Origin: Leptasterias polaris
Taxonomy: Eukaryota; Echinodermata; Asteroidea; Forcipulatida; Asteriidae
Assembly: GCA_037783415.1 (NCBI GenBank)
Contig: JAZGTN010000051.1
Location: forward strand, 744,001 to 808,000
DNA length: 64,000 bases
Reading direction: 5' to 3'
The notes below the pieces were generated by a model, which was not told where the DNA came from, made no database searches, and worked only from the letters and a program-made list of their open reading frames with translations. Below, one piece after another: positions 25,259 to 32,170 of this stretch; within the stretch, counting starts at the first letter, position 1; every line of letters begins with the position of its first letter. Both the position numbers and the translations under genes were made by a program.

Positions 25259-25424
25259 AATTACGTGAAATTTTCGATTTTCTAATCTGTTCATATTTTG
25301 AAAGTAATGTTTCAGTTGTATCTTTCCATAAAATTTCAACCCTGGAAAAGCTACATTTGTTGAGATATCGTGAATGTCTGGAAGGGGGAAACGTCCGAAT
25401 GTACACGTTTGTTAAAAAAATGGA

Positions 25425-25576
25425 TTTTACGAATCGACAATACATTGTGTCACCGGTTCGTAAAACCCCTTCGCCACGTATTATGCGCGCACTGTGTGCT
25501 TTGTTGGAATTTACGAAACGACACTACATTGTGTCACCGGTTCGTAAAACCCACTCCACGCAGTATCTATGCGCGC
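25425..25576 (+). repeat. Two 84-bp-spaced subterminal hairpin modules
   Basis: TTACGAA-CGACA-TACATTGTGTCACCGGTTCGTAAAACCC-like modules occur at 25,427 and 25,511. Each has inverted arms TTTACGAA / TTCGTAAA and is followed by TATGCGCGC after a short gap. They are likely transposase or host-factor binding sites (inference). Confidence 0.7.
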
Positions 25577-25624
25577 CCTGTACTACTTGGCGAACTGACC
25601 TAGTTGTGGTGTTGTTGTTTCGTA

Positions 25625-25735
25625 ATGGCGTCCCTGGATACGCGGCGTGTGTATGCAATGGCTGCCATACTAAATCATGTTTTGTTGGGTTTACCAACTT
25701 GGTGCTCCTTCCTTCACGAGGCTAACATCTATTGA
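25625..25735 (+). other. Small upstream ORF in the likely 5' leader
   Basis: An ATG in a fair start context (G at -3, G at +4) opens a 36-codon frame, MASLDTRR..., ending at TGA 25,733-25,735. It precedes a strong donor GTAAGTAA at 25,751. It is not in frame with the main protein through the predicted splice, so it would act as an upstream ORF if it is transcribed. Support is weak. Confidence 0.25.
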
Positions 25736-25750
25736 GCATCCCCGTGAAAA

Positions 25751-26066
25751 GTAAGTAAATGTTCAACATTCGAATTAGACTGAAAATACAGCCTTAAACT
25801 TTGTGAAACAATGCATTGCTAATATTTTAATAAAGTAATAATCACGTTTATCTGCATGGTGTTTTTTATTAACAGTAACACAACTATAGGTTGAGAAACT
25901 TTCATTTAATAATATTTACTCTCACTCAGTCATATTGTTGTGATACAATGGTGAGCTTTAGATAGGTCTTGATGAATATAAAGACACCAGTCACTGAGAC
26001 CCCCTCCGATCCATGCTCAGTCATCATTATTATTATTATTATTATTATTTATTTTACAATTTACAG
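25751..26066 (+). other. Predicted 5' UTR intron
   Basis: Donor GTAAGTAA at 25,751 and acceptor TTTACAATTTACAG ending at 26,066, followed by leader sequence with an in-frame TAA before the start codon at 26,109. It contains an (ATT)n microsatellite and an AATAAAG by chance in AT-rich sequence. Confidence 0.5.
26026..26049. repeat. (ATT)n microsatellite
   Basis: Eight consecutive ATT triplets just upstream of the acceptor at 26,066. It explains the isoleucine run in the overlapping open frame. Confidence 0.9.
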
Positions 26067-26108
26067 ATTGCTCGTACAAGTTAAGGTAGGCCCCCTACAT
26101 GTTCAAGA

Positions 26109-26124
26109 ATGGGTGATGAAAGAG
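26109..26124 (+). CDS. Coding exon 1 (start, MGDER)
   Basis: ATG GGT GAT GAA AGA G followed by donor GTAAGT. This ATG is chosen because it joins in frame, through the leftover G, to exon 2, and because a TAA lies upstream in frame at about 26,082. The first coding exon is only 16 nt. Confidence 0.6.
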
Positions 26125-26299
26125 GTAAGTGGGTTTCTCTTACATCTAGCATGTTTTATTTTTTGGTCCTTGAATTTGCAAATAATTGATCTTTGCACTC
26201 CCTGACTTGAGACAATATTAGTTATTAAACAAGTATGCCTCTTTATAGTCGAGTCATGTTGACATATTTTTTTATGTTTACAAACAATTAAATAAACAG

Positions 26300-26542
26300 A
26301 TGATGTTGATGTGGTGGTTAAATGGACGAAAGATGGTTCACTCAACATTGTGAATGTGAAAGATCTCCACTTTACTTCTAAGAGACCTCTACATAAGGGA
26401 ACCCGTGTCAAAATGAGGAGCAAGGCAAGTTGGTGGAAAGGAAGAGTAATTCAAGTTTTACCCAAGACCACAGTTCTGGAGAGTAATGATGACAGTGGTG
26501 ACAGTGATGACAGTGAAGATAATGTATCTTTAGCATTTATTG
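26300..26542 (+). CDS. Coding exon 2 (SH3/Tudor-like segment)
   Basis: 81 residues between acceptor AAACAG and donor GTAAGT. It reads DDVDVVVKWTKDG..., then KGTRVKMRSK and WWKGRVIQVL, and ends in an acidic DDSGDSDDSED stretch. The pattern of short beta strands with WWKGRVI resembles an SH3-like barrel of Tudor or chromo-barrel type, as found at the N-terminus of some animal chromatin proteins; this is a shape-based guess. Confidence 0.7.
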
Positions 26543-26906
26543 GTAAGTAGTTTTATACAAAGTGTGTTGTTGGATGCAAAACTGTTTTATTTTTTTTATT
26601 TAGTGTGTACTTTTGGAGTATAATATTGAGTGATCACTTTTAATTTTCCACATTCTCTCAACCTCATGCCCAATTTAAGACCGAAGATGTATTTTTTGAA
26701 CTGTAAATTCACTGTGATTTTTTCCTTTTGCAGTCACACTGAATGTTTTTAATAAACCACTAACAGTAATTATAATAGTAACAACAATAGTGTTAGACAA
26801 ACGAAGATGGTTCCGATTTTTACTAAGAAACCTACCTATATACAAGACGAGCATGGACTCACTTTTAGTTGCAAGTAAAATGTGTGTTTTCCTGCACTCT
26901 TTTTAG
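26543..26906 (+). other. Intron between coding exons 2 and 3
   Basis: 364 bp, GTAAGT to CTCTTTTTAG, AT-rich. No gene or repeat was recognised. Confidence 0.6.
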
Positions 26907-26978
26907 CCTCTCAAGCAGTGCAGATTGATCCTGTTGTCAAGGATGCAACACAGAATCAAGAATCTGGGTCAACTGAAG
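26907..26978 (+). CDS. Coding exon 3
   Basis: 72 nt, phase 1 on both sides, preceded by CTCTTTTTAG and followed by GTAAGTTA. It encodes ASQAVQIDPVVKDATQ..., an unstructured linker with no recognised domain. Confidence 0.6.
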
Positions 26979-27036
26979 GTAAGTTATAGACGAGAAATAC
27001 ACTGACATGATTTTAACAAACTATAGATTTAGTAGA

Positions 27037-27375
27037 GTGTCATGGCCGAGTGGTTTAGAGCATCGAATTCAAGTTCTTGTGCTTTGAATCCCGGTCGTGA
27101 CACTTGTGTCCTTGAGCAAGATACTTCACTATAATTGCTTCTCTTCACCAAGGGGTATAAATGGCTACCTGCGAGGGTAGAGGTTGATATTGTGAATGAA
27201 AAAGCCTTTGGAGCGATATAAACTGTTGCCCAGGTTGTATACTCTCAAGGGAGCTGAGAAACATTTAAAGGGATGTTATTGGCGGTATGACCAGGGCACT
27301 AATGTAAAACACATTAATACGGTTATTGTAAAATGCGCTATATAAGAATTGTTATTATTATTACTAATATTATTA
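27037..27375 (+). mobile_element. tRNA-derived SINE in intron
   Basis: The head at 27,037-27,103 is tRNA-like: GTGTCAT and GTGACAC form a 7-bp acceptor-type stem, TGGCCGAGTGGTTTAGAGC resembles the Pol III A box of Leu/Ser-type tRNAs, and CTTTGAATCCC resembles the B box. A body with TGTCCTTGAGCAAGATACTT and GGGTATAAATGG follows, then GCGCTATATAAGAATTG and a TTA-rich tail. It lies in the intron between coding exons 3 and 4, in the same orientation as the gene. Similar bodies are widespread in invertebrate and fish SINEs; the exact family is not identified. Confidence 0.75.
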
Positions 27376-27446
27376 GTAATTAGTTAAATTGATCACATAG
27401 TGTTGCAGTCACTTTGTGGAAATTCCTTTGTTCTGTACACTTACAG

Positions 27447-27467
27447 AAAACTCTGTTTTTCAACAAG
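27447..27467 (+). CDS. Candidate 21-nt micro-exon
   Basis: Seven codons (ENSVFQQ) between CTTACAG and GTAAAT, phase 1 on both sides, so it can be included or skipped without frame change. It is short, and support rests only on splice signals and frame. Confidence 0.4.
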
Positions 27468-27651
27468 GTAAATAACACTATGTGGACCTCTTTTGTTCCC
27501 AGGTCCGCTTTTCGTATTAACAGCCCCCTCCACCCTCTTGTGTGAAGTGCTTTTTTTTCCTTAGAAACTATAGAGAAAACAATATTTAAGGTCCATACAA
27601 CTTGAGCATAGGCCCTAATTGCTGTATCCCTTTATTTTCTTTTGTTTATAG

Positions 27652-27705
27652 TACTCTTACTACATACAGAAGATGACAATGATGACATCCCACTCTCAGT
27701 CTTTG
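27652..27705 (+). CDS. Coding exon 5
   Basis: 54 nt, phase 1 on both sides, between TTTATAG and GTAAGA. It encodes VLLLHTEDDNDDIPLSVF, with an acidic core. Confidence 0.55.
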
Positions 27706-27946
27706 GTAAGAATTATCAATTATTTTTCATAATGTTTTATAAATTCTTCTTTTTTAACCTGCGGGTCATAGGTGTGCTCTTTAAATACCTAAGTGTTTGA
27801 AATGAACAATGTGTTTTGTCACATTAATTTTCTCTCCAAGTGAAAAGGGTTTTTACATTGTTTGTTCTACTTCTGTTTCACACACATAAACATTAATTAA
27901 TGGTGAAATATATATGTTCTATCTTTTCAAACCTCCTCTCTACCAG

Positions 27947-28012
27947 ACACTATCAACATCGAAGCAGTGGACTCAAATGGAGAAGCTATGTGGATGGAAA
28001 TCATGGGACAAG
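27947..28012 (+). CDS. Coding exon 6
   Basis: 66 nt, phase 1 on both sides, between CTCTCTACCAG and GTGGGT. It encodes DTINIEAVDSNGEAM.... The donor GTGGGT is weaker than the others. Confidence 0.5.
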
Positions 28013-28103
28013 GTGGGTTTTTCTTCATTTCATATTTCTTTTATCTCATATTTTAGATTTCCCCCCTTTTTACTTAAAAAAATGGCATACCTTTTCCTTA
28101 CAG

Positions 28104-28169
28104 CTCCTGCAATGTCATTCGATTTGGAAACGGAAGATGAGCCAATGTCAATAGAATCTGATTCGGAAG
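28104..28169 (+). CDS. Coding exon 7
   Basis: 66 nt, phase 1 on both sides, between TTCCTTACAG and GTAAGT. It encodes APAMSFDLETEDEPMSIE and ends in an acidic SDSE. Confidence 0.6.
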
Positions 28170-28601
28170 GTAAGTTCTTTAATAATAATTAGGGAATAAC
28201 AGTGCGAGTACCTTCTTTTATAGCGCACATATCCGTCACTCAGTGACGCTCAAGGCACTTCAACAGTCGGTATTTTCCTGAAAGGTATAGATGTGGAGCT
28301 ACTTTTTGAGACCTATTCCTTTACATAGCACCATGAAAACTATAGTACATTTTGTTAATATTTTAGTGTTGTGTTTTATATAAAAAAATCCAGTATGGAC
28401 ATCTCTGTCTGGATGATAAGGTTTTGCAGCCAACTGTTTTTGTCAAACAATAATTTTGCTAACAGAGGAGTATTTAAATCAAAAGAAGGAATATCAGATT
28501 CAGTAAAGTTTGTTTAGCTCTGATCAGCAATCTCAAATGATGTTCTTGTTGCTTGCTTGTAATACTCCTTTGCATGGTAATTTTTTTATTTTCATGTACA
28601 G
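28170..28601 (+). other. Intron before the last coding exon
   Basis: A 432-bp AT-rich intron with donor GTAAGT and acceptor CATGTACAG. Nothing else is recognised in it. The open frame reaching back to 28,553 is intronic read-through. Confidence 0.6.
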
Positions 28602-29908
28602 GTTCTCAGCATTCCACAATTGAAGATGTAGCCAATCAATCAGATGACGAGAATCCAGATGATGAGAATCCAGATGAAGAGAATCTAGATGAAGAGAATC
28701 CAGAAAGCTTCATCATTGATGAGTCTGTAGGTAACGACAATGCCGAATTACTTGATCAGTTAGATAATCCTCCCGAACAGAAAGCACACAGGTCAAAAAA
28801 TAGGATGGTCAAACTAAAGCGTAACAAAGGTCTATCATATTATTCTGAAAAGTCTCACAAATTCATCGAGGGTAGGAAAACAATACACAAGCAAATGTGT
28901 ACAGGGAAAAGGTGTAAATATAAGCTAAGTTGCACTAAATTTGATGATCAGGCAGTAAAGTCTTTAAGAGAAGACTTCTATGAAGCAGGAAACTTGGCTC
29001 TTCAGAGGGAGTACATAGCGCGACATATCAGTTACACTGTTGTCAGTAAAAGTAGAAGTCACAAAAACAGAATTAAATACACTCTACAAACGCCGCCTTG
29101 CATGTTACAATTTCACTATTTATGACTTGGCTTCTCGTGAAGGGTTCTGCTACCTCTCCAATGAAACAATCACAAAGCGAGGAGCGTGTGAGGTATCCTC
29201 TCACGTCATGGACTACCTCCAAAAACTTGACATAGAGGGTAAAGAGTCAGTCGACTTCTTCTGCGATGGTTGTGCGGGTCAAAACAAGAATTCGATTCTC
29301 CCAGTAATGTTTACAGGTTTCTTGTCTAAATCGTTAAACATAAAAGTAATAACCATATATTACTTTGAAAGCAACCATGGCCAAAGTGAGGGGGATAGCA
29401 TGCACTCAGTGATTGAGCAAAACCTGGCCCGTACAGAAGAAGTTTTCCATCCATGTCAACTATCTAACATAATAGAGGATGCTAGACACAACCCTTGCCC
29501 TATGTAGTAAGACATGTAAAAACCTCTGACATAGTAGACTGGAAGTCATATGGACAAGCCATGGGCATTCTCAAATGCAGGGAAGCGGGTGATGGTAGTT
29601 CCATCGACTGGACAAAAGTAAAACAACTCAAAATTCACAAAGATCTGGCCAATGTGATTAGCTTCAAGACTTCACACACACAAAAAGAGTTTAAAACTCT
29701 TACACTGGGAAATTTGCGCAACCTCCGTTCTGCTAATAAGAATACTCCCTGTCCTAAACCAGAACTTCCAAAATCCTTGTACTCCAATAGACCTAAATTG
29801 TCAGCAGGGAAGTACAGAGATTTACTAAGTCTTTGCACAGGGTCCTGCCCAGTAGTTGCCCAACAAGATCTTGTCGACTTCTACAAAAACTTACCCCATG
29901 AGGAATGA
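28602..29908 (+). CDS. Coding exon 8 (core, with two frame breaks)
   Basis: Starts after acceptor CATGTACAG; the open frame continues upstream into the intron, but that part is not coding. First frame, to about 29,020: acidic DENP repeats, a basic stretch, MCTGKRCKYKLSC and FYEAGNLALQREYIARH. Second frame, about 29,020-29,504: YKRRLACYNFTIYD, FFCDGCAGQNKN (Asp codon at 29,265), GDSMHSVIE (Asp 29,394, Glu 29,415). Third frame, about 29,495-29,905: PYVVRHVKTSDIVDWKSY to DFYKNLPHEE, with stop TGA at 29,906. The second break looks like loss of one base in the CCTTGCCCTATG run. Confidence 0.75.
28643..28702 (+). repeat. Four 15-bp coding repeats (DENP-type)
   Basis: GATGACGAGAATCCA-like unit four times in tandem, encoding DDENP, DDENP, DEENL, DEENP. 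It is an in-frame minisatellite that lengthens the acidic linker. Confidence 0.85.
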
Positions 29909-29914
29909 TAAAAA

Positions 29915-30225
29915 TGGTAGTCCAATGTATCTCTGACTGATGTGTCATTCAACCTATCTCTTGTGGTAACCCAAACGATTTTCCTCAGACAGGTCATCTC
30001 GAAGACTAGCAGTCTGTTTCCATCACTTTTCCTGACTGTCCAAGTCTTTGATCCATAAGTGGCTATTGATAGGATGAGTACCTTGTCTATTTCCCTTTAT
30101 GGATACAGAAACTTTTGTTTTACCTTGCTGGTGATTAGGACCTCACAGTTTTGCTGATGTTGATTGTAAGCCCAAACTTTCTGCTCTCTTCATCAACTTT
30201 TAAAACCAAGCACTGAAAATCATTT
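29915..30225 (-). pseudogene. LINE reverse-transcriptase fragment (degenerate)
   Basis: The minus strand reads YGSKTWTVRKSDGNRLLVFE then MTCLRKIVWVT and RDRLNDTSVRDTLDY near the left edge, and KVDEESRKFGLTINISKT further right. These match the C-terminal region of non-LTR retrotransposon reverse transcriptases (YGSETWT..., FGL-IN--KT). Stops and frame changes separate the parts. It lies directly after the transposase stop codon, as an old nested insertion. Confidence 0.7.
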
Positions 30226-30339
30226 TCTAAATCATGTTTGTTTTATCATTATGAAATAACTGTTTTCTTTGTTTTACTGTCAGGGGATTCCCATGTTCAT
30301 TCCCGACTCTCTTTGCTCTCCTTAAATAGAGTCAGTTCA

Positions 30340-30462
30340 GTTGGTCTCAAAGATTCCCATCGCTTCCCAGTCAAAGTCTTCTTGATGGAGTGGATGAGGA
30401 AATTGAGATTGATTGTCTGGCTGATGGAGAGTCCGAACATTCCAGGTTCCAATTGCTGAGCT
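30340..30462 (-). pseudogene. Possible LINE endonuclease start fragment
   Basis: Minus-strand codons at 30,421-30,450 encode GTWNVRTLHQ, the usual opening of LINE apurinic endonuclease domains. The sequence after it does not follow the family well, so the fragment is short or scrambled. With the fragment at 29,915-30,225 it would represent two ends of one internally deleted LINE. Confidence 0.4.
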
Positions 30463-30724
30463 AACTTTAAGTATTATCTAAATGTTGTCATTATAACTTA
30501 TATTGTGACATCACACTTTGCTTAGCGTTTAAAGGGTCTGTAAACGTTTAGTAATAACTCTGAAAACTCTTTAAACAGTATTGTTCTAAAAATACGTTTA
30601 AAAAAACATTAACTCATTCTTATGAATTTTGGGTTACACATCATCGAATGCATCAGGATGTCAGGAACTAAATTAAATCTTAGCATTGTTGCCTAAAGAA
30701 TGTTCAAACAAAATTATCAGCTGT
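30463..30724. other. AT-rich stretch without recognised features
   Basis: Transposon sequence between the LINE fragment and the minisatellite. No open frame, RNA gene or clear repeat was seen. Confidence 0.5.
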
Positions 30725-31279
30725 TTTATGATAAAACTTACAATGAATGTCCACTTTGGTGTTCAGGTATTATGTTTCAATGAATGTTTATTTAATGTTA
30801 ATGATAGTCTGTTTAAAAATTGATTGCATGAACAGAATAAGTGTTAATGCTTGTTTACAAAAAAAAATAAACTGAATCTTGGTTGCAAGAACAGAATAAT
30901 TGAAAATGCTTTATATAGTTTAAAATGAATTTCCACTTTGGTGCTCAGGTATTATGTTTCAATGAATTTTAATTTAATGTTAATGATGTACTGTTTAAAA
31001 ATTGATTGCATGAACAGAATAAGTACTAATGCTTGTTTACAAAATAAAATAAACTTAATCTTGGTTGCAAGATCAGAATAATTGTAAATGCTTTATAAAA
31101 TTTAAAATGAATTTCTACTTTGGTGCTCAGGTGTTATGTTCAAATGAATTTTAATTGAATGTTAATGATATTCTGTTTAAAAATTGATGGCATTAACAGA
31201 ATAGGTGTAATGCTTGTTTACAAAATAAAATAAACTGAATCTTGGGTGCAAGAACAGAATAATTGTAAATGCTTTATAA
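30725..31279. repeat. Three-copy 182-bp minisatellite
   Basis: Three diverged tandem copies (boundaries at about 30,725, 30,910, 31,092 and 31,273), each with CACTTTGGTG-TCAGGT-TTATG, CTGTTTAAAAATTGAT and GCTTGTTTACAAAA. No coding potential. It lies in the 3' part of the transposon. Confidence 0.85.
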
Positions 31280-31593
31280 CTGACTCTCATTATTCTAAAT
31301 CTGTTTTAGTTTTTCATTTTGATTGCTGTTTTCGTGTAATATGGCAGAGGAATCCATCTAGTATGGGGCAGTTTTGAAAACCAAACATAGATTTTGAAAC
31401 AACGTTTTCTCCAATAATTTTTACTAAGTTCGGTACGCATTTATACACTACAAACAAATTTCATTTAGTTTTCTTAGGTTAATAAATAGGTGTTTTAAAT
31501 CACCTTTGTGACATTTGGGAACGTCAACAAAGCAGAGCTGCAAATAGAGTTCAACTGATTCATAAATGCATGGGGTCGAAACTACCGCTGCGT
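31280..31593. other. AT-rich stretch without recognised features
   Basis: Transposon sequence between the minisatellite and the right subterminal motifs. No supported gene was seen. Confidence 0.5.
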
Positions 31594-31740
31594 CAGTTCG
31601 TGAAACATTGCCATGTGAATCATACTTTTCTTTACACGAGTTTTACGAAGTGACAAAATAGTAAGCGCGCCAGTTCGTAAAACCTTCACGTAGTACATCA
31701 TTATGCGCGTGCACAGTAAAAAATGCCTTTACGAACCGAA
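31594..31740 (-). repeat. Right subterminal motif cluster
   Basis: Contains TTCGTGAAAC at about 31,597, TTTTACGAAG at 31,641, TTCGTAAAACC at 31,674 followed by TTATGCGCGTGC, and TTTACGAACC at 31,728. One more copy, TTCGTAAAACCC, is at about 31,896. The motif and the GCGCG companion match the left subterminal modules. Confidence 0.65.
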
Positions 31741-31938
31741 ACAGTTAATTACTTTTAATTATCTCAATTTAACCTAAAGTACGGATAAAATATTCGCGTG
31801 CACTGTTAAAAGTAAACCCTGTGCAACTGTCCTGGACATTTTTGCAAGAATTTGTGAGTATAAACCTCTTAAATTTAGCGTTTCAGTACTCCCATTTCGT
31901 AAAACCCGATTTTCTCGAAATCCATATTTCATCTGAAG

Positions 31939-31971
31939 TGGCTGTTTTGTCGGTTCGTAAAAACAGCGACG
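31939..31971 (-). repeat. Right terminal inverted repeat
   Basis: On the minus strand it begins CGTCGCTGTTTTTACGAACC and ends AAAACAGCCA, matching the left end at 29 of 33 positions. Confidence 0.88.
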
Positions 31972-31975
31972 ATAT
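31972..31975. repeat. Target site duplication, right (ATAT)
   Basis: Second copy of ATAT, followed by TTTTGTATTTTTCC, which restores the normal 5S spacer exactly. Confidence 0.75.
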
Positions 31976-32052
31976 TTTGTATTTTTCCTCAAAATACGGA
32001 AGTTAGATATCTAAACTGGAAACTGAAGCCCCTATATTAAAGTCAACAAAGT

Positions 32053-32170
32053 GTTTACTGCCATACTACGCTGAAAACACCGGTTCTCGTCTGATCTCCG
32101 AAGTTAAGCATCGTCGGGCCCGGTCAGTACTTGGACGGGAGACCTCCTGGGAATACCGGGTGATGTGGAC
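32053..32170 (+). rRNA. 5S rRNA gene next to the transposon (right)
   Basis: First full gene after the insertion. It has GTTTAC at the 5' end, GATCTCCG, and a 3' end changed to GATGTGGAC where others have GCTGTAGAC or GATGTAGAC, so helix I is weakened. Uninterrupted counterparts of this junction are at about 21,860 and 23,041. Confidence 0.9.

Larger units (their letters stand above)
26109..29908 (+). pseudogene. Spliced transposase-like gene, broken in last exon
   Basis: Eight coding exons (26,109-26,124; 26,300-26,542; 26,907-26,978; 27,447-27,467; 27,652-27,705; 27,947-28,012; 28,104-28,169; 28,602-29,908) join in one frame, all introns GT-AG and phase 1. The product would be about 610 residues: an N-terminal SH3/Tudor-like segment, acidic linkers, a cysteine motif C-x4-C-x5-C, then DGCAGQNKN and GDSMHSVIE motifs and a C-terminal DFYKNLPH segment. 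This order matches a widespread animal protein family with D-x-C-x-GQNKN that I believe is a transposase with an RNase H-like fold; catalytic roles are inferred. Two frame changes, at about 29,020-29,070 and 29,495-29,505, break it, and about 150-200 residues seem missing at the first. It probably served the element that carries it. Confidence 0.75.
25226..31971 (+). mobile_element. TIR DNA transposon inserted in 5S array
   Basis: A 6,746-bp element bounded by 33-bp imperfect terminal inverted repeats (29 of 33 identical) and a 4-bp ATAT target duplication, or TA if read as 2 bp. It contains a spliced transposase-like gene on the plus strand, about eleven copies of a TTTTACGAA-type subterminal motif, a SINE, LINE remnants and a minisatellite. 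The site is the spacer just after a 5S gene. The 4-bp duplication and protein type suggest a Sola-like or otherwise uncharacterised superfamily, but I cannot verify this. Base composition (AT-rich) and intron structure differ sharply from the flanks. It occurs once in the window. Confidence 0.85.

Noticed and set aside
25186..25725. A 179-residue open frame across the left transposon junction, and the antisense frame at 25,155-25,445
   Set aside because: Both start in the 5S gene and read through the TIR and subterminal repeats. No domain, and composition is unlike the spliced gene.
25969..26205. Open frame with an isoleucine run
   Set aside because: It is created by the (ATT)n microsatellite, spans predicted splice sites and has no other support.
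27037..27103. Functional tRNA gene
   Set aside because: The tRNA-like head is only about 67 nt, lacks a clear anticodon arm and is followed by a SINE body and tail, so it is the head of a SINE.
28553..28601. Hydrophobic start (MLVILLCMVIFLFSCTG) as a signal peptide of the 28,553 frame
   Set aside because: This stretch lies upstream of a good acceptor (CATGTACAG at 28,601) and the preceding exon joins there in frame, so it is intron sequence.
31774..32006. Short open frames at the right end of the transposon, both strands
   Set aside because: They overlap the subterminal and terminal repeats and show no family resemblance.
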